Source: Monocercomonoides exilis
Taxonomy: Eukaryota; Preaxostyla; Oxymonadida; Polymastigidae
DNA length: 64,000 nucleotides
Direction of reading: 5' to 3'
Assembly (NCBI GenBank): GCA_001643675.2
Contig: LSRY02000001.1
Span: forward strand, 429,501 to 493,500
In this document: positions 28,801 through 41,700 of the stretch, one piece after another
Layout of the letters: each line of letters starts with the position of its first letter
Numbering within the stretch: the stretch's first letter is position 1
Made by a program: the position numbers and the translations under genes
The notes under the pieces: generated by a model
What the model was told of the DNA's origin: nothing
What the model saw: only the letters and a program-made list of their open reading frames with translations
Database searches by the model: none

Positions 28801-31728
28801 ATGCCCTCTTTTCCTCATCGAAGACGAAAGAAGTTCTTTTCTGCAGTTTATGTTTATTTTGTTATTATCATTGTCATTATTATTAATATTTATATTAACA
28901 TCATTATCATCATTGCCATTGTTATTACAATTACAATAAGTATTATTAGTATTAGTATTAGTATTAGTGTTAGTGTTAGTGTTAGTATTGTTATTATCAG
29001 AATTTGTATTAGTTTTTGTACCATCCATATTTTGTTCTTCATTTGTTTCTGGTTGAGAAGAATTTGATGAGAAAGAAGTTTGACAGCTGGGATAATGTTG
29101 CAGTGGATGCATGTCATTCAATGTGAAATATTCAGAAGAAGAAAGTGATAGCGAAGAAGAAGAAGAAGAGGGAGAGGAAGAAGAGGAAGAAGAAGAAGAT
29201 GATGATGATGATGATGATGATGAAGTTGTTGATATAACAATAGGAGAAGCAACAGAAGAAGCAGAAACAGAAGCAGTAGTTGCATCAAAGCCATAAGCAT
29301 TCAGTGAGCTAATCGAAGCAAGTGAAGTCAGCGAAGCAAGAGTCGTAACTGGCTTAGCAGAAGCCATTGAATTCAATTGATAACTTGAGTTCAATGGATT
29401 ACTAGCATTATTCAAATAGCTTGTATTGAATGCATTAAACGAAGCAAATGAAGATCTGTGGTCTATCACAGGGGAAAGCGTGACGACGAACTGAGGAGAA
29501 GGAGGAGAAAGTGTTGGCCTTCGAATGGAAGAGAAAGAGGCAGCAGGATGGCTGGGGGCAGTTGGTGAAGTGCAGATGCTGTGGGTGGAAGAATAATTGG
29601 AAGGAGAAAAGGAAGAGGAGGAGGAAGAGGAAAAGGAAGAAGAAGAAGAATGAGGAGAGGATGATGATAATGAAGATGGTGAAGAGGAAAAAGAAGGAGA
29701 AGAAGATGGAGGAAGAGCGTTAAACTGGAAGGGAGAGTTAGGATCGGATTGTTCTGTGTTGGGTGTACTGGAGAAGGAGGAAGAGGAAGAAGAGAAAGAT
29801 GAAGAAGGAGAAAAAGGAGAAGAGTGAACTGAAGGCGATGTGGCAACAGGTGAATATGAAGGCGACTGTGGAGGAGATAAAAGGATGGAAGAAGAAGAGG
29901 AGGAGGAAGAAGTAGGAAATGGAGAAGAAGAAGACGATGATGATGAAGAAGAGGAAGGGGAAGAGGAAGAAGAGGAAGAGGAAGAAGAGGAAGAGGAAGA
30001 AGAGGAAGAGGAAGAAGAGCAAAACGAAGCAGGAGTAGCTGATCGAGAGCATCCAGAGGATACTGTTCCAGTTGTGGATGAGCGGGCAAACGATCGCTGG
30101 GCGCACCGCAGCGCCTTCTCCTCGTCTGAAAGGGGAAAGAGCTCAGGAAAGCAGAAGTTGAGGTAGTCCAGCAGCATCACACGGGCGAAGGAGGGTTGGA
30201 GTGCTTGAGGTGATTGAGGTGATTGGAATGGTTGGAATGGTTGGTTTTGTTGAGAACAATGAACAGAATGAGCAGAATGAGTAGGCTGTGCAGAAGGAAC
30301 AGAATGAACAGAATGAATAGAATGAATAGACTGGAATGACTGCACTGATTGAATGGACTGATTAGACTGAAATGAACGAGGAGATTGAGAAGACTGAGAA
30401 GACTGAGAAGATGGCGAATAACTCGCTCTGCCTGCAATGTTATCGCAGTCGCTGCCAGGCACATCGGCGTTTGTGGTGATGCTAAAGAAAGTGCGGTTGG
30501 CTTCGGAATATTCTTCTTTTTCTTCTTCTTCTGCTGCTGCTTTTTCTTCTTCCTTTTCTGATTTTGAGGATTTTCTCGCTTTCGCTGCTTTCTGTTCGGT
30601 TGCACTGCGTTTTGAGTTTTTTCTCCCTTTCTGTGATGTTTCCTTTCCTTTTTCGCTCCTTCTCTCATTTCCTCTTTCACTTCCTCTCCCGCCCCCTCTC
30701 CTTTCTCCTTTCTCTCCTTCGTCCTCTGCCCCGCTTCCTCCTCCATCAAAGCTGAATCCATAGCCAAAGCCAAAGCCAAATCCAGTGCTCACACTTGAAT
30801 TACTTCCGTCTGACAGTCTTCTCAATGCATCTGATCTCTCCCCTCCCTCTCTGTCTTCGCCTGCCTCGTCCAGCCAGTCAAATTCCTCGCGCTCAACCAC
30901 TTTTTCGTAGTAGACGCTGCTGTTGTGAGTGAAGAAGACGCGGATCGCAGGGGACGCCTTTTTGTGCAGCTGAGATGCGCGAATACGCGAAGCTTTCATA
31001 AGAAACGATTTGGTCGTGAACCGCTTGAAGTTCGCGTAATTTGCTATTTGAATGAAATTTTGAAAAAGCAAATAAATACAACTAATAGATAACACAAAAA
31101 ATGCGCACCGTTTGCTGCTGAATCAAACATTTCCTTTAAATCTTCGTCGCAGGCAAGATTAACATCGTCATTCACTCGATATCTGAGTTGAAGTGCTTCT
31201 TTACATGTTGAACGATACCAAAATTTCACAAGCTCTTTATTGTGTAATTGCATCACTGAGTCTATAGGAAAATTTCCACAATGCACAATCACTTCCCAAG
31301 TTAATTTTCTTTTTGTTGTGATGAGGTTTCTGTTTTGCGATGAAACATAAATATCATACAGCACTCCAACGGGATGACGCCTAAAAAAAGATGAAAATAA
31401 AATAAAAAAATGGTAAAAAACAATCAGCAAAAACCATTCTAAAGGTTTATTATCAAATGATAACCACAATGAACGATAATCCATGTCGCTAACAAAAGGG
31501 GAAAAGAATCTGTAGACTGTTGGCATAAATAGTGGGAAATAACTCGAAAATGGTATTTTTATCTTTAATATCAAATGATGTTACGATTAATAAGCTAAAT
31601 ATTTAAATGAAAAATTTTTTCCAAACTGGAAGAGAAATGGGAATGTACTTTCCGGAGATTACAGACGGATCTAGCTTAAAGGAAACTATTATTTTTAAGT
31701 TCCATAGTTTAGCTTGTAATGAACACAT
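25846..31728 (-). CDS. ATG5: ATG5 autophagy protein, greatly enlarged
   Basis: ATG5 is the acceptor of ATG12 and forms the E3-like complex for ATG8 lipidation. Four exons join in frame: 31728-31627, 31562-31435, 31380-31109 and 31043-25846, with introns of 64, 54 and 65 nt, all GT-AG; total 1,899 residues plus TGA. Conserved blocks are LWNLKIIVSFKLDPS (residues 8-22), IPFSSYFPLF, FDNKPLEWRHPVGVLYDI (to 87) and VIVHCGNFP. Next is CKEALQLRY, whose Lys137 aligns with human Lys130, the ATG12 attachment site. Then follow AIRVFFTHNSSVYYEKVV (start of the second ubiquitin fold), DYLNFCFPELFP (about 459) and RIPLDIPLSVLLAHFQYPDYF (about 1857-1877). Usual length is about 275-300. The extra comes from two low-complexity inserts inside the second fold, about 225 and 1,360 residues, mostly Ser, Pro and Glu. 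The exon structure is hand-derived; the identity rests on collinear blocks across all exons. Confidence 0.88.
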
Positions 31729-32614
31729 TAAATGGATAAACTGAAAACAATGTGTTCACTTTTTGAGCTATGGTGTATATGATCTTTCAATGTTTTGATT
31801 AAAAAAAGCTTAAAAAAAAAAGTAATAATAAAATTAAATTAAATTAAATAAACGTCAAAAGAATAAACATTGAAGTTTTATAGCTATATCCGATTAATAA
31901 ATTTATTTGTTTATAATTTGTTTATAGGCTGAAAATTTTGTGATTTATTTATTTATGAATATTAAAAATAAATAGATTTTTCAGCTTGTCAGTGTCCCCT
32001 TCATGAATTAAGTTTATTAAAAATCAAGGAATAACATTCATCGATAAAAGAAAAGAAAATATTTATGCTTTTTTGTTCTTTTTTCGGATTATTCATAAAA
32101 CGATTAATGTTTTGGAATTTTTTTGCATTCATGATGTGAATTTTGTAATTATTGTAATAACAATAAAATAACTATAATTCATTAAAAATCATTATAATAA
32201 GTTCTACAAAAGCACAATAAAAAAAAGAAAGATAGAAAGAACGAGAGAAAAAATGAGTTTTTTTCCAAAACAATTGATGACTGAAAAATAAAATGAACCT
32301 GATATAATTGTGGTGTACTCACGAATATAACAATCTTCGAATATCAACACAAAACAGAAAATAAAAAAAAAACATGAAGAGAACTGGCTTCAACTTGAAA
32401 TCCAGTCAATATTTTAATAAATGAAAATATTCTCATTATTAATTTCGCTCGAATGACAGCATCAATGCAATTTCTCAAAACAATAACAGAAGTTATGAAG
32501 TAGTAAAATCCAAATAGCCAAGTTTCCTGATAGCTTTGTATCTATTTTTTTTTTTTTTTTCATTTTTTATTTATTTAAAATTGAAACATTGAATCATCAA
32601 AAGGATGTTGAATT
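31729..32614. other. Intergenic between ATG5 and the copine-like gene
   Basis: AT-rich DNA between two minus-strand genes; it must contain the ATG5 promoter and the 3' end of the copine-like transcript. A TTAAA repeat near 31833-31850 and a T tract near 32550-32565 are the only visible features. Confidence 0.45.
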
Positions 32615-34124
32615 TCATAAGTATATAAATATTGGCATTAAAAAAAAGAATAAATAAAAATGAAAAAAATACAATGAAAACGCAAACTGTGATGGAATCT
32701 CTTGCAAAGCAGCGATGGCAAAAGAAGGTGCAAAAGAAGAAGCGTACTTCTTCTTCAGATCGTGGAAAGCAACAAATTGAAACTGGAAAGAAGAATAATA
32801 ATAATAATAAAATTGAACAGATTCATTTGCGAAAGCGTCCAATGGCAATTTTAAAAATTGAATGGTTTAAAAGAAATACAATAATAAAAAAGAAAGACAT
32901 TTAAGTTAGAACAAAAAGAATATACAAACGTTATCAAATTTGCGTCTTGGAATTCTATCATCAAAGGTCTCCATCAAATCCCTGGTTAAATAAAAAAAGC
33001 ATAATTAAACAAACAAATTCACCAATAAATATTAAATTGAATGTTTCGGAATTCGTATTGGCAAAAATGAATTTTTCGTATTTTCAATAATTCAGAAATA
33101 TTTTTCACAAGATTAGTCAAAAATGAAAGGAACGGAATGGATAAATGAAAACAAACCATGGTCCATCTCCGACTCCGATGCAGATTATAGAAAGAGGGTA
33201 GTTTGAAGCTTCAACAATGGCATCGATTGTTTTTCTCTCTTCGTTCACTTGCCCGTCTGTCACAATCACAAGAATATGATACTAAAATAAATTAAAATCG
33301 TAAATAACGAAAATATTGTTTCAAAAATAAATGAAATTAATAAATAAAACTGATTTCTTTTCTTTGACTGTTCGAATGGCCTCTCTGATGAGAGGAGCAA
33401 AATCAGTTGGCCCAGAAAGTTGTAAAGAAGCTGCAAGCACTTTGTATTGCTCGATAACCTTTTCAAATAAATAAATGATTCTCAAAAAAGAATAAATGTG
33501 ATGAAGAATCTTCATACCTCTTTAAATCCACTGCAAGGTCTATCAGGGAAAAAGGGTGAAGCAATCGTATCACTATTATTTTTCAAGATTATCAGAAACA
33601 TTTCAATTCAAAATATAAAATATGCATAGCACATACGTTGAAATGGCGTCGCCAAATGTATATGCAGGAATCAAATGGTCATCTGTTAAAATTCAACATT
33701 CAACAATAAAAAAGTGTTTTAAAACAAAAATGTCAACCATCAAATGTTTCAAGTGTTTCTCCAATAATTTCAATGACCTCCATATAAGGATTTTTCTCTC
33801 TGGTGTCATGCAAACTTTTCCCACCAAAACTTCTTGATCCCTAAAATATTGTAAAAATAAACATAAATCATAAATGTTTTTTCTTTTCAAAAAAAATAAT
33901 CACAATAAACAGTTGAAAGGTTCGATCCAGTAAAATCAACTCCAAAAATTAAGTTTGAGCCTTCAAGGCCAGCCTCTCGTATGGCTTTTTGAACCTATTA
34001 CAAGAATAATGACAGAGCAATGTTTCTAAGATATATCGCATTAAAATCCAGTTAGAACCTCTCCAATTGTTTTGTATTGATCAGGGTTAAACTTTGGTAC
34101 TGATGAGGAAGAGCCGCAACCCAT
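32615..34124 (-). CDS. Copine/RGLG-type von Willebrand A protein, nine exons
   Basis: Nine exons join in frame into 268 residues: 34124-34059, 33994-33911, 33840-33738, 33682-33637, 33572-33518, 33458-33351, 33281-33157, 32981-32930 and 32782-32615. All introns are GT-AG (55-175 nt). The start MGCGSSSS fits an N-myristoylation signal. The copine A-domain follows: [21 protein letters not shown] with MIDAS residues D42-x-T44-x-S46, [98 protein letters not shown] and [12 protein letters not shown]. Closest in wording to plant RGLG ubiquitin ligases, but no C2 domain precedes and no RING follows; the protein ends in a hydrophobic tail. Expected to be membrane-attached and Ca/Mg-dependent in protein binding (family knowledge). 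The last residues after EIPSQ may belong to an unrecognised intron. Confidence 0.85.
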
Positions 34125-34486
34125 GAACTTAATCAATAATTAAAAAATATTCTAACTTTTGGGTCATCAAGAATATGTTTTGTTGTCATTCGTTTGTTGC
34201 ATGATTCATATATCTAAATCGAAAGAAAAAACAAATCAAACAAATTGAGCTTCGAAGGCGAAAACAAATTTGATTGTAACATTTTCTTTTTTTTCTTTCT
34301 TTAAAATATTTGATATATTTATAATGAACTTCAAGAAATCCTTTGTGCTAATTGAATTTCAATATCAGAAAATAAAAGAAAATAATATTTTTAAATAGTC
34401 TTCAATTTACAGATGTGCAAAAAATACCGGACAAGATCGATTTCGCAAAAACCGTTATAATAATAGTTCTATTAATTTTCCTCACA

Positions 34487-34690
34487 ATATATCTCATTAA
34501 TAAAAACTCATTTGATAGACAAAACTTTCAAAACAACTTTATTTGTGCTCAGAAAAAATAAATGATTGAAATCTTGGATAAGCTCAAAATCCTATTTCAC
34601 CGAAATTTTAAAAATAGATATTACTGAGCTCAAATGAGGCCTTTTTAAAAGTTTTGGAAAATCAAATGAGTTTGTATTAATGAGATATAT
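34487..34690. repeat. Short inverted repeat (46-bp arms)
   Basis: 34487-34534 (TATATCTCATTAATAAAAAC...) and 34645-34690 (...GAGTTTGTATTAATGAGATATA) are inverted copies with roughly 85 percent identity by eye, separated by about 110 nt. The right arm abuts the start of the larger inverted repeat. Confidence 0.75.
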
Positions 34691-35470
34691 GGGACAAAAT
34701 TTTTTGCTTCAAGCTTTTTCATTGAAATGTTGAACACTTTTTATTGACTTTTTGAGAACTAAAAACACAATAAAAATGGTCCATTTAATTACTTTTGTAA
34801 AATGTTGTTGAACATTTTGTTATTATAACAATGATGCCTGTAAACGGATATGAAAATCAAATTTATTTTAATATCTGAGAAAGGGAAATAAAGTTATGAG
34901 TAAAGCAATTTTTCAACACCTTGTGCAAAAAAAGCTTGAGGGTTCGTATTTTCCCCCAAATGGTTCATCATAATTTAATATAAAGAGAGGGACGATGAAC
35001 ATTAGTTACTGGCAGACTTCTATGATATTTTTTCTCAGAGTTTAAACATTTATTTGATTTATTTGAAAATATAAAATTTTTTTTTTGTTGAAAGCACAAT
35101 AAAAAAGATAAGCACATATTGTGCAAAAAATATCGGATAAGACCGATTTCACAATAACAGCGAGAGGAAAAATTCTGTAAATTTTCCTCAAAATATGGAG
35201 GAAAATACGGACTTTCAAGGTTTTTTTGCACAAAGCATGAAAAAATTGCTTCACTCATAACTTTTGATCGCTTTCTCAGATTTCAAATTAAATCTGATTT
35301 TCATATCCTTAAACAGGCATTGTTGAAATCAAAACAAAAAGTTTTCCAACGTTTCACGAATGTCGAAAAATGGACCCATTTTAATTGTGTTTTTTTATTT
35401 CTGAAAGTCAATGAAAAGTGCATATTTTTTCTATGAAAATGCCTGAAGGAAAATATTTTGCCCCATATGA
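34686..35470. repeat. Long inverted repeat (about 270-bp arms)
   Basis: The reverse complement of 34686-34960 matches 35198-35470 along its whole length with scattered differences and small gaps. Shared landmarks are GGAAAATACG near the centre, TTTTTGCACAA, ATTGCTT(T/C)ACTCATAACTTT, CTGATTTTCATATCC with its partner, CAGGCAT, and the outer GGGACAAAAT against TTTTGCCCCATAT. The spacer is about 240 nt. Such a structure could come from a foldback element or an inverted duplication, and a transcript across it would be a long hairpin. Confidence 0.75.
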
Positions 35471-35757
35471 TAAGCTTCAATTTGTTGAAGCTTGGAGCTT
35501 CCGGATATCCGAACAGTTCATTCGTGAAATACAAATATTTATCAAATAATTTTTACAAACATGATTTTTCAAGTGTTTGATAGTTGGATAAGGCAATTGC
35601 AGTTTATAATGACTCATTATGGTGATCATTTTTGTGAAAGATTTTTTTTCACATCCTTTCTAATACCATATTTAATAATTTTAACAAAATATTTAGAACC
35701 ACCCAATAACACAAATAACCATAATAATTAATAGATAATTAAACAAAAACAAAAAAT

Positions 35758-38700
35758 ATGTGTTGGAGCTTTGTTTTTGCTTTATTTTGCTTTTGCCTTT
35801 CTGAAGACATTGTGGTTGCATTTGTTTCTGATGATGGGAATGGATTTTGTTCATCGGAAGCACAACCTTGCAAATCCTTCGAAGAAGCATTTTCTGTGAT
35901 GGACACATGCGGTTGCCACGAATTGACAATTAACATTGTTACGGAAATCACTTTGCTCAGTGATATCACATTAAATTTCCCCGAACCTGGAATGGAAATT
36001 CGTTCATCGTCAAATTCTTCTTCGAAAATAATTTTACCCAAAGTTATAAAACATACCGGTTATGAACATTATCCCATTCAAAACAAGGGTTATTTAATGT
36101 TAAGAAACATTGAAATCTATCAGCCACCAGTTTTGTATGACGAAGAAAAAATAATAAAAGATGGAGTTTTATGTTCTCGGTATTATTTTTCCATGACGGA
36201 CTGTAAATTATCGTTTGATAACCCTGCCAATGTTGATATTGAAACGTGTCGTTTTTTTATTATAGGGCATTTCTTATTAACAAGATTAACAATAGATATT
36301 ACAAAAACAACTGTTTTTACAAATTTTTTATTTGAGGAAATTTTTTCGTCTTATCAAACGGCAGGCATCACTGATTGCCGATTTTCTGGAATGACATTTT
36401 CAAAAGGAGCATTCACGCGTTTTACAGATGCGATGCTAACATTTACAAACTGCAGCTTTGAAAATATTTCCAGTTTAGGAAATTGGGCTGTTTTGACTTT
36501 GGACAACAGAGACAGAGATAACCTCGAAACAGGAACAATTATAAACAATGTGACATTTGAAAATTGCAACGCGCCAAACTCATATTCAGGAGGGGCGATG
36601 AATATTTTGCTTGATAAACAATCCACACTGACAGTGAAAGGATCGCAGACATTATTTAAGAATTGTGGTTGCGATACAACGAAGACAGGAAAAGGAGGCG
36701 GGATTTATATTTTTGGTGATTTAGATATTGAACTGATGTTTGAAAAGGAGATCAGATTCGATGACAATAAAGCATCTTTTGGGAAAAACATATTTATATT
36801 CAATGCGTCGCTGGAAGCGATCGTTCAAAAAGATCATTTTCTGTTTGCAGCGGATGACAACGGAGAGTTTATTTGGAAGGAAAACGAACTGATGGGCACC
36901 AAATACTCACAAGAAAAGCATTTTATTGAAGACTTTTATTACTATACCGCTGAAGATGAAAATCTGAATTTGCTTATGTTTTTGTGTGGAATAAAGAGAA
37001 CGAGTATATATCTTTCGAGAAACGGAAAGGATCAAATTTATTGTGGAGGGACGAGTTATCCTTGTAAAAGTGTTGAATTTAGTGTATCTCAGTTTGATCT
37101 TCAGAGTGCAAGTTCAAAAACGCTTTATTTACCTGGATTGTCGTTGACGTATTTAAATAAAGCATTTTTGTTGGAAAAGGAAATAAACTCTGTGGCCTTT
37201 TCTGTTTCCAGATCATTTGAACAATCAAATAACGCACAAATGGCAGAGATTATTATATTACAAAGTATTGAAGCACTTTCCGATGCAGAACGCGGCTGTG
37301 TGAATTGCCATTACACCACTTCGTTTCACTCAATTCAGTTTGACTTGCCTGAAAATTTCACCTCATCTGCAGTTCTGCCTACGTCTGTGATTAGCTGGAA
37401 GTTCGATGAGCATTCCGCTACTCTTTTTATAAGGAAATGCGTAATTTGCATTCCTGATAATGTCTTGAAGCCTTTGGAATACAGATTTTTGTACGGAGAA
37501 GGAGGAAGCGTAAAGATCGTTGAAACTCAGATGATTGGAAAAGAAGAGTCGAAGATTACAACAAGGTGGGAAGAGAGTCCTTTTCTGATTAACAAAATGA
37601 GTGGTGATTTAACAATTAGCGGACTGACAATAGAAAGAATTACGATGGAGTATGAAGCATGCGTGAGTGTTACGAGTAGTGGAGAAAGTAGCGAAGTGAA
37701 GGTGAGCATCGCCAACTCAACTTTTCAATCAATCACAAGCAAGCACAGCAGAGAAGGAGGAGCATTGGACATAAAGCTAATCGAAGGCGGTGCATCTGTT
37801 ATGTTTGAAGATATTGGAATAACTTCTTTCACGTCTTGTGCAGCAGAAGGACGCCAATCAAAAGGAGGAGGCTTATATATCGAAATGACCGGGGAAAATT
37901 CGCATTTTCAAGTACCAAAGGATTCTTCTTTGATTGTATTTGGTGAAGGGAACAGAGCAACATTTGGAACAGGAATGTTTTTAACATGGACAAATCTAGA
38001 GACAAAAAAGGATGAACTAATACCTCTTGGCGAAGTTTTCAAAGAAACAGAAAATGTTGCTGCGGTATGTGACAGAGAAAGCATGGGAAAAGAGCTGGAT
38101 CTGCTCGTGTATCTGAAAGTGGTTGATGACGCTGCTAAAAGCAATATTGTATACACTGGAAAAAGCGATTGGGCAGAATTGTGCCTCGTTGAAGAATATC
38201 CGTGCCATTCCATTTCGTCGGCAATGAAGTGCTTTACAGCAGACGACAAACAGAAGAGAATAATTGTCTGTGGAGAAGTGGAAATTGAGACTGATCTTGC
38301 TTGGGGAAGCGCTACAAACAAGGAAATCGTGATTTCTTCGCTTCCATTTGATGAAATTCATTCAAGAAATGTTGACCATAGTCATTTTATGAATTCACAA
38401 AGCTCAAGAAAATTACAGAAAAGCAATCAATTTGAAAAAAGCAGAATGATTTTGGCTGCAAACGCAGTTGTGAAAGCACAAGGAGGTGCTGCTATTAAGA
38501 ATACACAAACATTAACCATCGAACACATAACGTTTCTGATTAATGAATTGAACAAAGATTTTCATCCTTCAAACTTAATTTCATCAGGTGGTTCAACAAC
38601 GGAATTAAAGTCACAATCAACAGACAGAGAGAATGTTTCAGAGCTTTCTAGTCAAAGCGACTGTTCTATCTCATTGACAGATGTGCGTGTCTCAACATAT

Positions 38701-41700
38701 ATTGGTACAGAACGAGTGACTACTTTGAACAGCTTGCTTGAGATTAATTCTGGAAGTCTTTTGATTTCAGGGCTGCAGATTTCGACTCAGTTTACTTTTG
38801 CCAAATCTCCCATTTCGCTTGCTGATTTGCTTATTTTGGTGAAAATAACTGCGTTGAAAATTGGAACAAAAGTTTCTTCCTCACCTTCTACAGCACATGA
38901 AGATAATAACGATATCTCTCTAATTGTGCATGATGGTTCACTCATCGGAATTAACCGTAACACAATCAATCTGAACGGAGATTTCTCTTTCATCGAGTCT
39001 GCAAATGGACCAGCGCTTATTAACATTGGAAGGGATGGACACACCTTTGTTTCAAATAGCCACATTGCACGATGTCTTAACGGAGCTGCAAATGAAGGCA
39101 AAGGGGGAGTATTTGAAGTTTATTCAAATGGGGAACTTGTGCTCCAAAAGACTGTATTTGAAATCTGTGGAATGAAAGGCGAAGGAGGCTGTGGAGGTGC
39201 TATTTATGTGACAGAAAGTGCTGAACTGGAGCTTCATTCGTGTATCATTAAGAGTTGCTTCACTGGAAAAGGCGGAAAAGGTTGTGGAGGTGGACTGTTT
39301 ATCGACAGGGATATCGGCAAATTTATGTGCGATGGAGTAATCATCAGTGGATGCTCCACTTTTGGTGGATGTGGAGGGGGGATTTATGTGTATGTGAATG
39401 CAGAGGGAAATCTGGTACAAGCGCAAATCAAAATAACGTTTGAAGGAAATGGGAGAGAAGAAGAGGATGCTTCGGCGAAGGGGAAAGATGCTTTTATAAG
39501 TGATACACAAGCGACCGAGATGACAGCAGAAGCAAATCCGTTTTATTTGTGCGGCACGAGCGAAGTTGGAAGAAAAGTGTATTATTCGAACTTGGCGATT
39601 GAACCAGCAGTGGAAAAGGAAGAGGAAGAATGGCTCAGCCACGACAGCAGGAAGAGGAAAGTGAACACGAATGAAGGAACAGCCGATGCGAATTGCGGAC
39701 TATCCAACGAACAACCTTGTAAAACGATCAAAACAGCAATTGACCTGTTTCCAGCTCAAGTCGGAGCTGGCGATGATGTTGAGAAGACTGTTGAACTTTC
39801 TGAAGAAAACGATGAAAGTGAGAAGGAGACGATTCTTGTAACCAAAAAGAAAGTTACAATTGAAGGCAAATTGAAGGAAGATCGGAGCTTTGCTTCAATT
39901 ATTGTGACGAACCTCGAAGTCGCAGGCACATTATTCGCAATTGATACAGACGGAACACTGAACTTAAAGAAAGTTCAAATCACGCACAATTCAAAACACG
40001 AAGAGAACTGCCAGTCTTCTCTATTTCAAGTGAATGAAGGCTCACAACGAGCGAACCTAATTCTTCAGAACATTCAGATATCAACAGAAGTAGATTACAG
40101 CTTTGACAAGCATTTCACAGCTTCGCTTATAAAGTCTTACAGTGGAAAAGTACGAATTTCTGATATTTCAATCAGCTCGTTCTGTTTGGAACAGCCGGCT
40201 ATCAACATTGTCGGCTCCACTTCTTCACTTGTCATTGGGGGAAATTCAACAATGAAACATCTGAGCCAGCCAACAACCGATTCACCAGCAGGAATTCTTA
40301 TTAACACAGGTGATGAGCCTATTGATGTAACAATTGAAGGCATAAGTATTGTTGATGCGAATGCGCCTGCTTCAACAAAAGGAGGTGGCATTTGTGCATT
40401 GCTGAATGATGAAAGTAGCTCATTTCATTTGTGCAGCGAGAAGACAATCAGCTCAGAAGAGAAAGTTACTTTGAGCGGATGCCGAGTGTCGAGCGAAGCT
40501 GGAAAAGGGGGATGTATTTACCTTTCAATGAAGCATAGTGTGGATGTGAAGTTTCCGAAATACAAAACAAACATCCTTTTTGACTCAGAAGGAGATGTGA
40601 AAAGCAATGCACTTAAAGGGAAATATCTATTTTTTGAAGCAAAAAACCTGCTGAACTGCGTCAATGACGAAAAATTTGGCTTTTTGGTTGAAGATCACGA
40701 AACATACGGCGACTGGCCTAATTTGATTGGATGCGACAAAGCAGAATTTGCGAATGATGAAATAGAATTGTTCAGACTTATCTTTGCAATTGCCGAAAAC
40801 GTAATAAAAGTCGATGTCAAAGACGGCAAAGATGTGACGTGGTGTGGAGGCGAGCGAAAATGCAAGAGCTTTTCTTATGGAGTCAGCCGTTTGGACTTCA
40901 AATCTACCAATCCTTCTCTATTTCTGTTGGGAAGCAATCCGTTTCCCGTCTCTGAGCAGCTTGTCTGCAAAGGCAGTGAAGGAAACCTCAAAATTTGTGG
41001 CGACAGTTCTTCTGATGCTAAAGCGAATCTTATTTTTGCAGCTAAATTTTCGTTGTTAGATAAAAAAGATGAAACGAAAACGAGCTGCATTTTGTTTGAG
41101 ACAGGAGCAGAGATTGAAGGATTATTGATTTCTGTTCCTGTTATGTTTGAAATGGGCGATTTGACACAGCCAAAGGCTATTTTTGAGCTGAGAGGCACTT
41201 CTGGATGCCTGAAGCTGAACAAGGTGACTTTTTCTCAGAGAGAAAGCAAAACGGAAAGCGAATTGCAAGACTGTCATATATTAAGGAGAGATGGCTCAAT
41301 GAAAATGATGAATTCAACAATTGACTATGCATCGGAATATCGCTTGGTTCAAGTGAACGATGGTTCTGCTGAATTTATTGAAGTGCAGCTGGAGAATCCC
41401 AAAGCCAAAGACTTTTTGCTCTTTTTCTTTTCTCCGTTCTTTATTTCTGTGAGCAGTGGAGGACATTGCACTCTTTCCAACTGCACATTCAGTGACATCA
41501 AAGTCACAATAGCAAAAGAAGCTGTTATTGATTTAAAATCATGCGAAGGTGCAACAAAAGAAGTGACATTTACAATTAACAAATGCACATTCGCTAATTG
41601 CATTTCTTTCAATAATCAAAGAGAGGCTTTAAGCATAAAGTCTTCTTTAAGCACTTCTCGAATCCAATTTCTGGATGACGGACCAACATCGTTTCTATCC

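Larger units (their letters stand above)
34125..35757. other. Intergenic between divergent genes, filled with inverted repeats
   Basis: Separates the minus-strand copine-like gene from the plus-strand giant receptor, so both promoters should lie here. Two nested inverted-repeat systems (listed separately) occupy about 34487-35470. A direct repeat of GTGCAAAAAATAYCGGAYAA occurs near 34414 and 35117. No coding frame is supported. Confidence 0.5.

Noticed and set aside
25960-30770. Many long open frames opposite or out of frame with the ATG5 inserts (poly-Glu, poly-Leu)
   Set aside because: They are shadows of GAA/TCT-type repeats; none has conserved blocks, and the ATG5 frame is fixed by conserved ends.
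32632-32904. Plus-strand Lys-rich frame of 90 codons
   Set aside because: It overlaps the last exons of the copine-like gene on the other strand and has no conserved pattern.
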